Source: Martelella sp. NC20 (lineage in GTDB: Bacteria > Pseudomonadota > Alphaproteobacteria > Rhizobiales > Rhizobiaceae). From it: a stretch of DNA of 64,000 nucleotides. The position numbers and the translations under genes were made by a program. The notes under the pieces are model-generated. The model saw nothing but the letters and a program-made list of their open reading frames with translations. It was not told the origin of the DNA and did no database searches. Of the stretch, positions 52,446 through 61,655 are shown piece after piece. The stretch covers positions 1,104,001 to 1,168,000 of the forward strand of contig NZ_CP054861.1 in the NCBI RefSeq assembly GCF_013459645.1, read 5' to 3'. Within the stretch, counting starts at the first letter, position 1; every line of letters begins with the position of its first letter.

Positions 52446-53087
52446 TCAGCCTTCGAGCACGATCACCTTGGTGCGCTTGTCGGGATCGACGCGGGCATAG
52501 AGATCGATGATGTCCTGGTTGATCATGCGGATGCATCCGGACGAGACGGCCTGACCGATCGAGGTCCAGTCCGGATTGCCGTGGATGCGGAACATCGTGT
52601 CATTGCCGTTCTTGTAGAGATAGAGCGCGCGCGCGCCGAGCGGGTTCATCACGCCGGGCTCCATGCCGCCGGCATATTCCTTCAGCTCCGGCTGGCGCTT
52701 GATCATGGCCTGCGGCGGATACCAGGTCGGCCATTCGGCGCGGCGGCCGATATAGGCGTCGCCCGACCAGCGGAAGCCGTCGCGGCCGACGCCGATGCCG
52801 TAACGCAAGGCCTTGCCATCCTCGAGCACCAGATAAAGCAGCCGTTCCCTGGTATCGACGATGATCGTGCCGGGGGCCTCGTCGGTCTGGTAGTTGATGA
52901 TCTGGCGGCGATATTTGTCGTCAACCTGGGTGATCGGCACGCGCGGCAGGTCGACGCCGTCGTCACTGGTCGCCGCATAGGCTGAGATCGGCGCCATCAC
53001 CGTTGACGAACTGTTCGTGGTGGTACAGCCAGCGGCTGCGAGCAGGCCCGTCAGCGAGATTGCCAGGAAAAGGGTTCGAATGTGCAT
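52446..53087 (-). CDS. L,D-transpeptidase (YkuD domain, probable lipoprotein)
   Basis: A 213-residue cell-envelope enzyme. The N-terminal signal MHIRTLFLAISLTGLLAAAG is followed by CTTT, a plausible though imperfect lipobox. The YkuD domain runs from about residue 75 to the end, with the catalytic motif HGNPDW then IGQAVSSGCIRM; histidine, serine and cysteine are all present. It forms 3-3 cross-links in peptidoglycan or anchors proteins, which is important in rhizobia that grow from the pole. The ATG at 53087 gives the signal peptide. Confidence 0.92.
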   Translation of the reverse strand: MHIRTLFLAISLTGLLAAAGCTTTNSSSTVMAPISAYAATSDDGVDLPRVPITQVDDKYRRQIINYQTDEAPGTIIVDTRERLLYLVLEDGKALRYGIGVGRDGFRWSGDAYIGRRAEWPTWYPPQAMIKRQPELKEYAGGMEPGVMNPLGARALYLYKNGNDTMFRIHGNPDWTSIGQAVSSGCIRMINQDIIDLYARVDPDKRTKVIVLEG

Positions 53088-53249
53088 GGGCGGTCTCACG
53101 GCGTGGAACAAAAGGTGATAATAAGCAAGTGATAGAAGCTTATGGTTAAGATTTGGTTGCAACACAAGCTCTGGTACTGGCGGGAGGTGTGAATCGCGCG
53201 CCAAGGCCGCAGCGCTGTTGTGAAAATGCATCGAATGAAAGGAAGTTCC

Positions 53250-53753
53250 ATGGCGATTGTCGATCTACATGGAAAAAACCCGACGGCGGACGGCCGCCAG
53301 TCGGACCGCGCCATCATGGTGCGCCGCGGCGTCCAGCATCTGCTGAAACACATGCGCCTTTCCGCAATCGCCGAGATGACGCTGAGAAGCGGCCGGCGCG
53401 CCGACCTGATCTGCCTTTCGGAAAAGGGCGAGATCTGGATCATCGAGATCAAGACCTCGATCGAGGATTTCCGCGTCGACCGGAAATGGCCGGAATACCG
53501 CGAATATTGCGACAGGCTGTTCTTCGCCACCCATGCCGATGTGCCGCTCGATATCTTCCCCGAGGATTGCGGCCTGCTGCTTGCCGATCGCTACGGCGCC
53601 GAGATGATCCGCCCCGCGCCGGAACACCGGCTCGCCCCGGCCCGGCGCAAGGTGCTGACCCTTGCCTTCGCCCGCAACGCCGCCGACCGGCTGACCTTTG
53701 CCGAACTGGCGCTGGAAAAGCTGGAAGCCGAGGGCATCGACGTTCGAATCTGA
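53250..53753 (+). CDS. mmcB: MmcB-family DNA repair protein
   Basis: A 167-residue protein with the nuclease-like fold of the MmcB family, linked in Caulobacter to mitomycin C resistance and the SOS response. It has SDRAIMVRRGVQHLLKHMRL near residue 18, RADLICLSEKGEIWIIEIKT near 50 (a PD-(D/E)xK-like D...E-x-K pattern) and SIEDFRVDRKWPEYREYCDR following. ATG 53250 is preceded by AAGGAAG. No GTTC-N7-GTTC SOS box was found in its 160-bp upstream region. Confidence 0.9.
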   Translation: MAIVDLHGKNPTADGRQSDRAIMVRRGVQHLLKHMRLSAIAEMTLRSGRRADLICLSEKGEIWIIEIKTSIEDFRVDRKWPEYREYCDRLFFATHADVPLDIFPEDCGLLLADRYGAEMIRPAPEHRLAPARRKVLTLAFARNAADRLTFAELALEKLEAEGIDVRI

Positions 53754-53764
53754 AAGGCCCTGAA

Positions 53765-53809
53765 GCGTCGGGCGAAAAAGTGGAATCCGGTTTTTCGTTA
53801 ACCCGACGC
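53765..53809. terminator. nested stem-loop between convergent mmcB and folC
   Basis: GCGTCGGG (53765-53772) and CCCGACGC (53802-53809) form an outer stem, with an inner GAAAAA/TTTTTC pair around GTGGAATCCGG. It lies 12 bases after the mmcB stop and 16 before the folC stop and may terminate both. The inner motif resembles a short palindrome frequent in rhizobial genomes (recalled). Confidence 0.6.
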
Positions 53810-53824
53810 GTCAAAATAGAGAAT

Positions 53825-55168
53825 CTATAGTGGCGGCGTTCCGTTTTCGGCAAGCGCATTGCCGGCGAAATAGAGCGAGCCGCCGATCAGGATACGCGGT
53901 GCCGGCTGGTCGGCGCGCGCGCGCATGCAGATCGCCGCCAGCGCCTCGCCGATCGAGGACACCGGCTCGGCGGAAAGACCGGCATCGGCCGCAGAGGATG
54001 CCAGCGCGACGGGGTCGATCGAGGCCTCCGTGCCCTTGATCGGCGCGCAATAGACATAGGTCGCAAGGCCCGCGAAATGTTCGAAAAAGCCGAACGGGTC
54101 CTTGGTGTTGATCATGCCGATTATCAGGAACAGCGGACGCGGATCGCGCTCCTCGAAGCCCGCCAGCGCCTCGGCGATGACCTCTCCGGCGCCCGGATTG
54201 TGGCCGCCGTCGAGCCATATTTCCGACCCCGCCGGAGCCGCCGTCACCAGGTCGCCCACGGTCAGCCGCTGCAGGCGCGCGGGCCAGAACACGGAGCGCA
54301 TGGCCGTTTCGACGGCCTTTTCCTCCAGCGTGAAACCGGCGGCCTTGACGGCCGAGATCGCGGCGGCGGCATTGGCATATTGGTGACGTCCCGGCAGAGC
54401 CGGCAGCGGCAGGTCCATCAGACCGTCGCCATCCTGATAGACAAGGCGGCCATGTTCCTCATGGGCGGAAAAATCCTGGCCATAGACGTGAAGCGGACAG
54501 CCGAGCCGGTCGGCGCTGGCGATCAGCACCTCCTCGGCCGCCTCATATTCCTGCTGGCCGATCACCACCGGCACGCCGGGCTTCATGATGCCGGCCTTTT
54601 CCGCCGCGATCAGTTCCACCCGGTCGCCGAGATAGGCCTGGTGGTCGAGCGAGATCGGCATGACCACGCAAACGGCGGGCCTGTCGATGACATTGGTGGC
54701 ATCGAACCGGCCGCCGAGGCCAACTTCCAGGATCACCACATCGGCGGGAATTTCGGCGAACAGCACGAACGTCGCCGCCGTCAGCATCTCGAACACGGTG
54801 GCCTTGGCCCCGCCATTCGCGGCCTCGACGCGGCTGAGCGTTTCGGCCAGCAGCATGTCGTCGACATAGCCGCTCGCGCCGCCCGGCCCGCCGATGCGGA
54901 AGCGCTCGTGCCAGCGCACCAGATGCGGCGAGGAATGAACGTGGACCGAAAGGCCGGAGGCCTCCAGCAGCGCCCGGCAGAAGGCGGTCGTCGAACCCTT
55001 GCCGTTGGTGCCGGCGATATGGATCACCGGCGGCAGGGAGAGATGCGGATTGCCGAGCTTTTCGAGCAGAACCCGGATCCGCTCAAGCGACAGATCGAAG
55101 CCCTTCGGATGCAGTTGCATCAGGTGCTCGATCACGCGCTCGGCAGCGCCGAATGACTGGTTGTCCAT
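53825..55168 (-). CDS. folC: bifunctional folylpolyglutamate synthase / dihydrofolate synthase
   Basis: A 447-residue Mur-ligase-like enzyme adding glutamate to dihydropteroate and folates. The P-loop HIAGTNGKGSTTAFCRALLE is near residue 48, the conserved SSPHLVRWHERFRI near 80, and LEVGLGGRFDATNVI near 147 follows. The C-terminal domain has WLDGGHNPGAGEVIAEAL near 318. It closes a leftward unit trpF-trpB-small gene-trpA-accD-folC, the order known from other rhizobia apart from the small gene. Confidence 0.96.
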   Translation of the reverse strand: MDNQSFGAAERVIEHLMQLHPKGFDLSLERIRVLLEKLGNPHLSLPPVIHIAGTNGKGSTTAFCRALLEASGLSVHVHSSPHLVRWHERFRIGGPGGASGYVDDMLLAETLSRVEAANGGAKATVFEMLTAATFVLFAEIPADVVILEVGLGGRFDATNVIDRPAVCVVMPISLDHQAYLGDRVELIAAEKAGIMKPGVPVVIGQQEYEAAEEVLIASADRLGCPLHVYGQDFSAHEEHGRLVYQDGDGLMDLPLPALPGRHQYANAAAAISAVKAAGFTLEEKAVETAMRSVFWPARLQRLTVGDLVTAAPAGSEIWLDGGHNPGAGEVIAEALAGFEERDPRPLFLIIGMINTKDPFGFFEHFAGLATYVYCAPIKGTEASIDPVALASSAADAGLSAEPVSSIGEALAAICMRARADQPAPRILIGGSLYFAGNALAENGTPPL

Positions 55169-55282
55169 GATTGATCCGATTCTGCGGGCGTCTCCCGCCG
55201 GGGCGTCTTCGCACCCTTTTTATTCCGTCCGGTGCGGACGGTCGCCGCTGCCTCTGGCGGGCGGCGGCTCCCTTCATCTTTC

Positions 55283-56245
55283 TCAGGCCTGCTGCACCGG
55301 AGCTTCGTCCGCAGGAAGCGGGGCGCGGGGCATCTCTTCGGAGATCGCCTGCGGCGACTGCGGTCCTTCCAACAACGCGTTTGCGGGCGTTGCCGGGGAC
55401 CCGGTCATGATCTTCAAAAGCCTGGCCAGCGTCTCGGCCAGATCATGGCGCTTGACGACCATGTCGACCATGCCGTGTTCGAGCAGGTATTCCGCCGTCT
55501 GGAAGCCGTCCGGCAACTGTTCGCGAATGGTCTGCTCGATCACGCGGCGGCCGGCAAAACCGATCTCGGCGCCGGGTTCTGCGATATGCAGGTCGCCGAG
55601 CATGGCATAGGAAGCCGAAACGCCGCCGGTGGTCGGGTTGGTCAGCACAACGACATAGGGCAGGCCCGCATCGCGCATCATCTCGATCATCACCGTCACG
55701 CGCGGCATCTGCATCAGCGACAGGATGCCCTCCTGCATGCGCGCGCCGCCGGACGCCGGGAAGATCACCAGCGGGCAGCCTTCGTCGATCGCGCGCTGGA
55801 AGGCCTGGATGATCGCCTCGCCCGCGGCCATGCCGAGCGAGCCGCCCATGAACTTGAACTCCTGCACAACGGCAACGAGTTTCAGACCCTCGAGCGTGCC
55901 GAGACCGGCGACGATCGTGTCTTCCTGGTCGGTCTTGGCGCGGTTTTCCTTCAGACGGTCGATATATTTCTTGGAATCGCGGAATTTCAGCGGATCCTGC
56001 GCCACCTTCGGCTGCGGCAGATCCTCATAGGCGCCGTCATCGAACAGATCGGCAAGGCGCGCGCGCGCCGGCATCTTCATGTGATAGCCGGAAGACGGGA
56101 TCACCCACTTGTTTTCTTCCAGATCGGTATGAAACACCATGGCGCCTGTTTCGGGGCACTTGATCCACAGATTCTCGGGCACCTCGCGGCGGCCGAACAT
56201 GGAATTGATCCGCGGCCGCACGTAATTGGTAATCCAGTTCACCAC
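55283..56245 (-). CDS. accD: acetyl-CoA carboxylase carboxyltransferase subunit beta
   Basis: A 320-residue subunit of fatty acid synthesis that with AccA transfers carboxyl groups to acetyl-CoA. The crotonase-like core has [20 protein letters not shown] near residue 130, [19 protein letters not shown] near 160 and [14 protein letters not shown] near 205. The N-terminal zinc ribbon, usually two CxxC pairs, has only one cysteine here ([20 protein letters not shown]), as recalled for rhizobial AccD proteins. The C-terminal tail is proline/alanine-rich. Confidence 0.95.
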   Translation of the reverse strand: MVNWITNYVRPRINSMFGRREVPENLWIKCPETGAMVFHTDLEENKWVIPSSGYHMKMPARARLADLFDDGAYEDLPQPKVAQDPLKFRDSKKYIDRLKENRAKTDQEDTIVAGLGTLEGLKLVAVVQEFKFMGGSLGMAAGEAIIQAFQRAIDEGCPLVIFPASGGARMQEGILSLMQMPRVTVMIEMMRDAGLPYVVVLTNPTTGGVSASYAMLGDLHIAEPGAEIGFAGRRVIEQTIREQLPDGFQTAEYLLEHGMVDMVVKRHDLAETLARLLKIMTGSPATPANALLEGPQSPQAISEEMPRAPLPADEAPVQQA

Positions 56246-56284
56246 ATGAACCTCCTGAATTTCTTTGCCTGCCGTGTGCCAGAT

Positions 56285-57124
56285 TTACTCGGCGGCTGCA
56301 AGGCGCGCGTCCCGCACCCCGCTTGAAAGGCCTTTCACGAAGGTCGAAACCGCATCGACCGTATCCTTGCTTGCCTTGCCATCGGCCGTCAGGCTGCCGG
56401 CGATCTGGTTGACCAGCGCGGTTCCCACCACCACGCCATCTGCGGCCGCCCCAATCAGGCGGGCATGCTCGGCGGTCTTGACGCCGAAGCCGACGCAGAC
56501 CGGCAGATCGGTATGCGCCTTGATGCGCGCAACCGCAGCGCCTACCAGCGAGGGGTCGGGCAGCGCCGAGCCGGTGATCCCGTTCATCGAGACATAATAG
56601 ACGAAGCCGGAGGTATTCTTCAAAACCGCAGGCAGGCGCTTGCCGTCCGTGGTGGGGGTCGCAAGCCGGATGAAGTTCAGACCCGCCGCGAGTGCCGGTA
56701 TGCAGAGTTCATTGTCCATTTCCGGCGGCAGGTCGACGATGATCAGCCCGTCAATGCCAGCTTCCAGCGCATCTGCGATGAAGCGGTCGACGCCGTAGAT
56801 ATAGATCGGATTGTAATAGCCCATCATCACGATCGGGGTATCGGCGTCGCTTTCGCGAAACCTCCGGGCAAGTTCCAGGGTCTTGGCCAGCGTCTGGCCG
56901 CCCTTCAGCGCCCTCAGTCCCGCCATCTGGATCGACGGGCCATCGGCCATCGGATCGGAAAACGGCATGCCCAGTTCGATCACGTCCGCGCCGGCCTTCG
57001 GCAGCGCCTTCATGATGGCGAGCGAGGTATCGAAATCCGGATCGCCGCCCATGAAATAGGTGATCAGCGCCGGCCGGCCCTCGGTCTTCAGCGCGGCAAA
57101 GCGTTTTTCCATACGTTCGGTCAT
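56285..57124 (-). CDS. trpA: tryptophan synthase alpha chain
   Basis: A 279-residue TIM barrel that cleaves indole-3-glycerol phosphate. The catalytic glutamate is in [19 protein letters not shown] near residue 50 and the aspartate in [12 protein letters not shown] near 130; the phosphate site includes [15 protein letters not shown] near 213. It lies 61 bp after a small unknown gene that separates it from trpB, an unusual spacing for this pair. Confidence 0.96.
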   Translation of the reverse strand: MTERMEKRFAALKTEGRPALITYFMGGDPDFDTSLAIMKALPKAGADVIELGMPFSDPMADGPSIQMAGLRALKGGQTLAKTLELARRFRESDADTPIVMMGYYNPIYIYGVDRFIADALEAGIDGLIIVDLPPEMDNELCIPALAAGLNFIRLATPTTDGKRLPAVLKNTSGFVYYVSMNGITGSALPDPSLVGAAVARIKAHTDLPVCVGFGVKTAEHARLIGAAADGVVVGTALVNQIAGSLTADGKASKDTVDAVSTFVKGLSSGVRDARLAAAE

Positions 57125-57185
57125 ACTCTACTCCGTGGCATCTTCGATGCGAAATAATCTGCGAGCGGCGCGCCGGCCCTGCGTG

Positions 57186-57467
57186 CTATTGCGTTGCCTC
57201 GTCCGACCAGGCCGAAATCGCCTCCACCAGCGACTTATGGACGGACTTCATGTTCAGCACGAGGCTGTCGATCTCGGCCGAGGCATTGCCGCCAGCCGCA
57301 AGAGCGTTCAGCGCCGAGACCATCTCGATGTTGAACAGGTTCTGATGCGCCAGCGCCTCGATCACCGCACGGCGGACATCGTTGCTGCCGTCATCCTCCT
57401 CCTCGATGATCTCGAACAGCGCTTCCGCCAGTTCCGACACTTCCTCGATCATTTCCCCCCGGCTCAT
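57186..57467 (-). CDS. small acidic helical protein of unknown function between trpB and trpA
   Basis: A 93-residue protein that begins two bases after the trpB stop on the same strand, so it is probably co-translated. It is acidic and predicted mostly helical: EMIEEVSELAEALFEIIEEE, DDGSNDVRRAVIEALAHQNL and NMKSVHKSLVEAISAWSDEA. There is no signal peptide, membrane helix, cysteine or known motif. In most genomes trpA follows trpB directly. A structural or regulatory partner of tryptophan synthase is possible but unproven; a mere insertion is equally possible. Confidence 0.65.
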   Translation of the reverse strand: MSRGEMIEEVSELAEALFEIIEEEDDGSNDVRRAVIEALAHQNLFNIEMVSALNALAAGGNASAEIDSLVLNMKSVHKSLVEAISAWSDEATQ

Positions 57468-57469
57468 GC

Positions 57470-58696
57470 CTACATCTCCATTCCGAGAATCTTGCCCACC
57501 GTATGCACGTCCTTGTCGCCGCGGCCGGAAAGGTTGGCGAGGATGATCTCCTGCCTGCCCATCTTCGGCGCTCGCTTGACGATTTCGGCGATCGCATGGC
57601 TTGCCTCGAGCGCCGGGATGATGCCCTCGAGACGGGTCATCAACTGGAACGCCTCAAGCGCCTCGGTGTCCATGATCGGCACATAGTCGACGCGGCCAAT
57701 ATCGTTGAGCCAGGAATGTTCGGGACCGATGCCCGGATAGTCGAGGCCGGCCGAGATCGAATGGCCTTCCTTGATCTGGCCGTCGCCATCCTGCAGCAGA
57801 TAGGTGCGGTTGCCGTGGAGCACGCCGGGCGCGCCGGCGGTGATCGAGGCGCAGTGCTCCTCGCCGCCAAGCCCCTTGCCGCCGGCTTCGACGCCGACGA
57901 TCCTGACCTCCGGATCATCCAGGAAGGGATGGAAGATGCCGATCGCGTTCGAGCCGCCGCCGACGGCGGCAATGACGAGATCGGGCAGTCGGCCCTCGGC
58001 TTCGAGGATCTGCTGGCGCGCTTCAATGCCGATCACCGACTGAAAATCGCGCACCATTTCCGGATAGGGATGCGGGCCTGCCGCCGTGCCGATCAGGTAA
58101 TAGGTATCGTCGACATTGGTGACCCAGTCGCGCAAGGCTTCGTTCATCGCATCCTTGAGCGTGCCGTGTCCTGCCGTTACCGGCTTCACCTCGGCGCCCA
58201 GAAGCTTCATGCGGAACACGTTCGGCGCCTGCCGCTCGACATCGGTGGCGCCCATATAGACCACGCAGGGCAGTCCGAAACGGGCGGCGACGGTGGCCGA
58301 GGCCACGCCGTGCTGGCCGGCTCCGGTCTCGGCGATGATCCGGGTCTTGCCCATGCGTTTTGCGAGCAGGATCTGGCCGATGCAGTTGTTGATCTTGTGC
58401 GAGCCGGTGTGGTTCAGTTCCTCGCGCTTGAAGTAGATCTTCGCGCCGCCGAGATGCTCGGTGAGCCGCTCGGCATAATAGATCGGGCTCGGCCGGCCGA
58501 TATAGTGCTTGCCGAGCGAGGTGAGCTCCGCCTGAAAGGCCGGATCGGTCTTCGCCTTTTCCCACTCGGCCTCGAGTTCGAGGATCAGCGGCATCAGCGT
58601 CTCGGCGACGAAACGGCCGCCGAAAATGCCGAACAGACCGGTCTCGTCAGGTCCGGATTTGAAGGAATTCAGCTTCGGGGTCTCGTTCACGGTCAT
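57470..58696 (-). CDS. trpB: tryptophan synthase beta chain
   Basis: A 408-residue PLP enzyme that joins indole and serine. The PLP lysine is in [20 protein letters not shown] near residue 97, with [20 protein letters not shown] near 120, and the phosphate-binding loop in [15 protein letters not shown] near 243. TrpB is preceded by trpF six bases upstream and followed by the small gene. Length and motifs are of the TrpB1 type, with an N-terminal extension to [18 protein letters not shown]. Confidence 0.97.
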   Translation of the reverse strand: MTVNETPKLNSFKSGPDETGLFGIFGGRFVAETLMPLILELEAEWEKAKTDPAFQAELTSLGKHYIGRPSPIYYAERLTEHLGGAKIYFKREELNHTGSHKINNCIGQILLAKRMGKTRIIAETGAGQHGVASATVAARFGLPCVVYMGATDVERQAPNVFRMKLLGAEVKPVTAGHGTLKDAMNEALRDWVTNVDDTYYLIGTAAGPHPYPEMVRDFQSVIGIEARQQILEAEGRLPDLVIAAVGGGSNAIGIFHPFLDDPEVRIVGVEAGGKGLGGEEHCASITAGAPGVLHGNRTYLLQDGDGQIKEGHSISAGLDYPGIGPEHSWLNDIGRVDYVPIMDTEALEAFQLMTRLEGIIPALEASHAIAEIVKRAPKMGRQEIILANLSGRGDKDVHTVGKILGMEM

Positions 58697-58702
58697 TCTC
58701 CA

Positions 58703-59359
58703 TCAGGCCGTTGCATAGGCAGCGTCAACGGCATCAAAAAAGGCATCGATCCGGGCGGCGTCTTTCACCCCGGGCGCGCTTTCGACGCCGGAGGAAACAT
58801 CGAGCCCCGGCGCACCGGTTTCATGAAGCGCCGCGGCCGCATTGTCCGCCGAAAGACCGCCCGACAGGAAATAGGGAATAGTCGGGCGCCAGCCGGCAAG
58901 CAAGCGCCAATCGAATGTCACCCCATTTCCGCCCGGAAGCGTTGCGTTTACGGGCGGTTTTGCGTCAAAAAGCAGATGATCCGCGACACCGTCATAGTCG
59001 CTGACCCGGGCAAGGTCTTCAGGCGTGCGCAGCGAAAACGCCTTGATCACCGGCAGGCCGAACAGCGCCTTGATGGTCACCACCCGGTCGGGCGTCTCGT
59101 GACCGTGAAGCTGCAGCATGTCGGGGCGGGCGGCATAGACGATCTCCTCCAGGAGATCGTTGTCGGCATCGACGGAAACGGCGACCGTTTTCGCGCGGCC
59201 GCGCACATGCGCAATCAGGCCGGCGGCGATATCGGGCTCGACATGGCGCGGGCTCTTCTCAAAGAAGATGAAGCCGACATGGCTCGCGCCGCGACGGATG
59301 ACGTGATCGATCGTGTCTTCGCTGCGGAGCCCGCAGATCTTGATGGCCGGACGTTTCAT
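58703..59359 (-). CDS. trpF: phosphoribosylanthranilate isomerase
   Basis: A 218-residue TIM-barrel isomerase of tryptophan synthesis. The catalytic cysteine is in KICGLRSEDTIDHVIRRGA at residues 7-9, with GFIFFEKSPRHVEPDIA near 29. The C-terminal aspartate lies in GLDVSSGVESAPGVKD near 185, where the phosphate-binding loop follows. It is the first gene of the leftward trp unit; trpB starts six bases after its stop. Confidence 0.96.
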   Translation of the reverse strand: MKRPAIKICGLRSEDTIDHVIRRGASHVGFIFFEKSPRHVEPDIAAGLIAHVRGRAKTVAVSVDADNDLLEEIVYAARPDMLQLHGHETPDRVVTIKALFGLPVIKAFSLRTPEDLARVSDYDGVADHLLFDAKPPVNATLPGGNGVTFDWRLLAGWRPTIPYFLSGGLSADNAAAALHETGAPGLDVSSGVESAPGVKDAARIDAFFDAVDAAYATA

Positions 59360-59398
59360 GGTCTGTCCTTAACATATCGGGAAAAACTTCGCGAGTAG

Positions 59399-60130
59399 CT
59401 ATACGGTCGGGGGCTCGAAGCGGATCGCATGGAGAAACGAGCCTTCCGCCTTGAGCCAGCGCCGCGCCTCGGGGGTTCTCGGACACAGTCTTTCGCACAA
59501 CGCCCAGAAGCGCGGGCCATGGTTCATCTCGCTCAAATGCGCGACCTCATGGGCGGCGAGATAATCGACCACAAAAAGCGGCGCCATCGCGATCCGCCAG
59601 GAGAAATTGAGGTTGCCGGTCGACGAACACGAACCCCAGCGCGATTTGGTGTCCTTGAACGCGATCGCCGAAAAACTCTTGCCGCTTGCCCCTGCGTGAT
59701 GGCGCACCCGCTCGGTGATTTCGCGTCTCGCCTCCTTCTTCAGGTAATCGGCCGCCCGGCGGCCGATGCTGGCAGCGGGGCCGGAGACCAGAAGAACAGG
59801 CGCGCCGTCCTCCAGGCAGGCCTCGGTCAGCCCGCGCAGATTGCCGCTGTGGCGGATGGTGTGGGCAACGCCGAAAACCGGCAGCGTTGCGCCGTCGCCA
59901 ACCGTGGTGTCGCGGCCGTCGAAGCGGGCCATGCGGTCGATCAGCCAGTCATGATGGCGGCGCAGAAATCCGTCGACCTGATGGCGCGCGAGCCCCGGCG
60001 GCACGGTCAGGCTCACCGCGTGGCCGCCCGGCTCGATCTTCAGCGTCATCCGCCTGGCGCGCGCGCTGGTCTTGACATTGAGGGGCAACAGCCGGCCGCC
60101 GATGTCGATTGTGCTGGTCCTGTCGTTCAT
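59399..60130 (-). CDS. M48-like zinc metalloprotease (YgjP / DUF45 family)
   Basis: A 243-residue protein of the YgjP/DUF45 group. The zinc motif HEVAHLSEMNHGPRFW lies near residue 190, with the HExxH pair and the more distant third ligand histidine. The conserved KSRWGSCSSTGNLNFSWR segment is near 162. The N terminus (RRMTLKIEPGGHAVSLTVP) is a beta-rich domain typical of these proteins. The substrate is not known. It ends 39 bp before the trpF start but probably has its own promoter. Confidence 0.9.
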   Translation of the reverse strand: MNDRTSTIDIGGRLLPLNVKTSARARRMTLKIEPGGHAVSLTVPPGLARHQVDGFLRRHHDWLIDRMARFDGRDTTVGDGATLPVFGVAHTIRHSGNLRGLTEACLEDGAPVLLVSGPAASIGRRAADYLKKEARREITERVRHHAGASGKSFSAIAFKDTKSRWGSCSSTGNLNFSWRIAMAPLFVVDYLAAHEVAHLSEMNHGPRFWALCERLCPRTPEARRWLKAEGSFLHAIRFEPPTV

Positions 60131-60187
60131 TCTGTCTCTCGTGGGCGGATTGATTTCCTATAGCCCCTTGATCACCGGCCCGGCCAC

Positions 60188-60223
60188 AAAAAAAGGCACC
60201 GCCCGGGGGATATGGGCGATGCC
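60188..60223 (-). terminator. Rho-independent terminator of the DUF2852 gene
   Basis: On the minus strand GGCATCGCCC and GGGCGGTGCC form a 10-bp stem with wobble pairs and a 9-base loop, followed by seven T residues. It begins 38 bases after the DUF2852 stop, before the metalloprotease start. Confidence 0.85.
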
Positions 60224-60261
60224 GAAACACTGGAGCCACGCCCAAGGCGTGACGCATCGGT

Positions 60262-60687
60262 TCAATCCTGCGGCGTGCCGCCGAAATTGCCGTTATGGTT
60301 ATTGCGATCACGCATGAAGCGGTCGAATTCCTCGCGGTCGCGGGCTTTTCGGAGCTCGTCGGTATAGCGGTCGAATTCGGCTCGCATCTCGTCGAGCTTG
60401 CGGCGTTCGGCCTCGATCCGCTCCATTTCGGTGCGGCGCCATTCATCGAAGGCGGCGTTGCCGGTCGAAGCCATCGGTTCGGCGGCGTTGCGCATGTTGC
60501 GCCTGCAGGACCCGAAGGCGCGCTCGGCGGAGCGCTTCCAGTCGCCGCGCGACATATTCAGACGATCGCCCCAGATGATATAGGCAAGCATCACCAGTCC
60601 AAGCGGCCAGAACACGACAAAGCCGATCACCATCAGGGCAATCGTAAGTGGCGTCCACGCCGGACGCAGTAACGCGGTCTCGTTCAT
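60262..60687 (-). CDS. DUF2852 membrane-anchored protein
   Basis: A 141-residue protein with one or two N-terminal membrane helices (TPLTIALMVIGFVVFWPLGL then VMLAYIIWGDRLNMSRGDW, residues 10-50). A highly charged helical or coiled-coil C-terminal part follows, rich in E and R (RRTEMERIEAERRKLDEMRA, residues about 85-130). This is the pattern of the DUF2852 family, common in Rhizobiales and of unknown function. It lies downstream of actR on the same strand, with 189 bp between. Confidence 0.85.
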   Translation of the reverse strand: MNETALLRPAWTPLTIALMVIGFVVFWPLGLVMLAYIIWGDRLNMSRGDWKRSAERAFGSCRRNMRNAAEPMASTGNAAFDEWRRTEMERIEAERRKLDEMRAEFDRYTDELRKARDREEFDRFMRDRNNHNGNFGGTPQD

Positions 60688-60876
60688 CTCTGTTTTTCCT
60701 CGCTCTGTTTCGGCGGTTGACCACCGATACTCACGATATGGAAATGGCGAAACGCCGCTTCAAGATATATTCGGCGGGAATCGAACGAATTTGGAGGAAA
60801 CGGTACGGTTTCGGAGGGAAGGATTGGCCAATTGTCGGAAACGGCCGGGAGGGCTGATTGCCGATCCGGCCGCCGT

Positions 60877-61452
60877 TTAACGCGGCGCCCGTTTTGCCAG
60901 AATGCGCTGCAGGGTGCGGCGGTGCATGTTGAGACGGCGGGCGGTCTCGGAGACATTCCGGTCGCACATTTCGTAGACCCGCTGGATATGTTCCCAGCGC
61001 ACCCGGTCCGCCGACATCGGATTTTCCGGAAGGTCGGTCCTTTCGCCGGGCTGCTGGGTCAGCGCGTGGACGATATCGTCGGCATCGGCGGGCTTGGCCA
61101 GGTAATCGAGCGCGCCGAGCTTTACCGCCGTGACCGCGGTGGCGAGATTGCCGTATCCGGTCAGCATCACGATCCGGGTATCGGCCCGGGCCTCGCGGAT
61201 GGCGGCGACCACGTCCAGCCCGCTGCCGTCCTCCAGTCTCAGGTCGACGACGGCGAAAGCCGGGGGCCGCGCTTTGGCAAGCGCCGTTCCTTCTGCAACC
61301 GAGCCCGCCGTTTCGATATCGAAGCCGCGCGTTTCCATGGCGCGGGCGAGCCGGCGCAGGAACGGCGCGTCGTCGTCCACAAGCAGAAGGCTGCGGTCAT
61401 CGCCGAGGCCGGCGAGGCCGTCATCCGTATCGGGGGTCTGTAACTCGTTCAT
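60877..61452 (-). CDS. actR: ActR/RegA/PrrA-type response regulator
   Basis: A 191-residue response regulator. The receiver has the acidic pair in LLLVDDDAPFLRRLARAME near residue 19 and the phosphorylated aspartate in FAVVDLRLEDGSG near 71. After a linker with prolines, the Fis-type helix-turn-helix NVSETARRLNMHRRTLQRIL lies at the C terminus, nearly identical to RegA and its relatives, which control redox, energy and acid-tolerance genes. Upstream is gntK in divergent orientation, not the expected actS; an ActS-like 3' end lies at the left edge of the window. Confidence 0.93.
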   Translation of the reverse strand: MNELQTPDTDDGLAGLGDDRSLLLVDDDAPFLRRLARAMETRGFDIETAGSVAEGTALAKARPPAFAVVDLRLEDGSGLDVVAAIREARADTRIVMLTGYGNLATAVTAVKLGALDYLAKPADADDIVHALTQQPGERTDLPENPMSADRVRWEHIQRVYEMCDRNVSETARRLNMHRRTLQRILAKRAPR

Positions 61453-61655
61453 TTCATTCGGCCTGCAGGTAATGCCTGAACCCTTATGCCTCCGGGCGGG
61501 GCGGGGGTAAACCCCCGGCGTCTCATAAATCCGTCACCGTAAAGGCCGGATGAGGCGTGTGAGGCCCCGGCCGCTGAAACGGCATGTGCGCTTCCATTCC
61601 GATGCGAACCATTTTAGACCACGGACTGACATTTGCGAAAATCAGGCGGGACAGA

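Noticed and set aside
53088..53249. SOS box (GTTC-N7-GTTC) before mmcB
   Set aside because: No pair of GTTC half sites at the right spacing was found on either strand.
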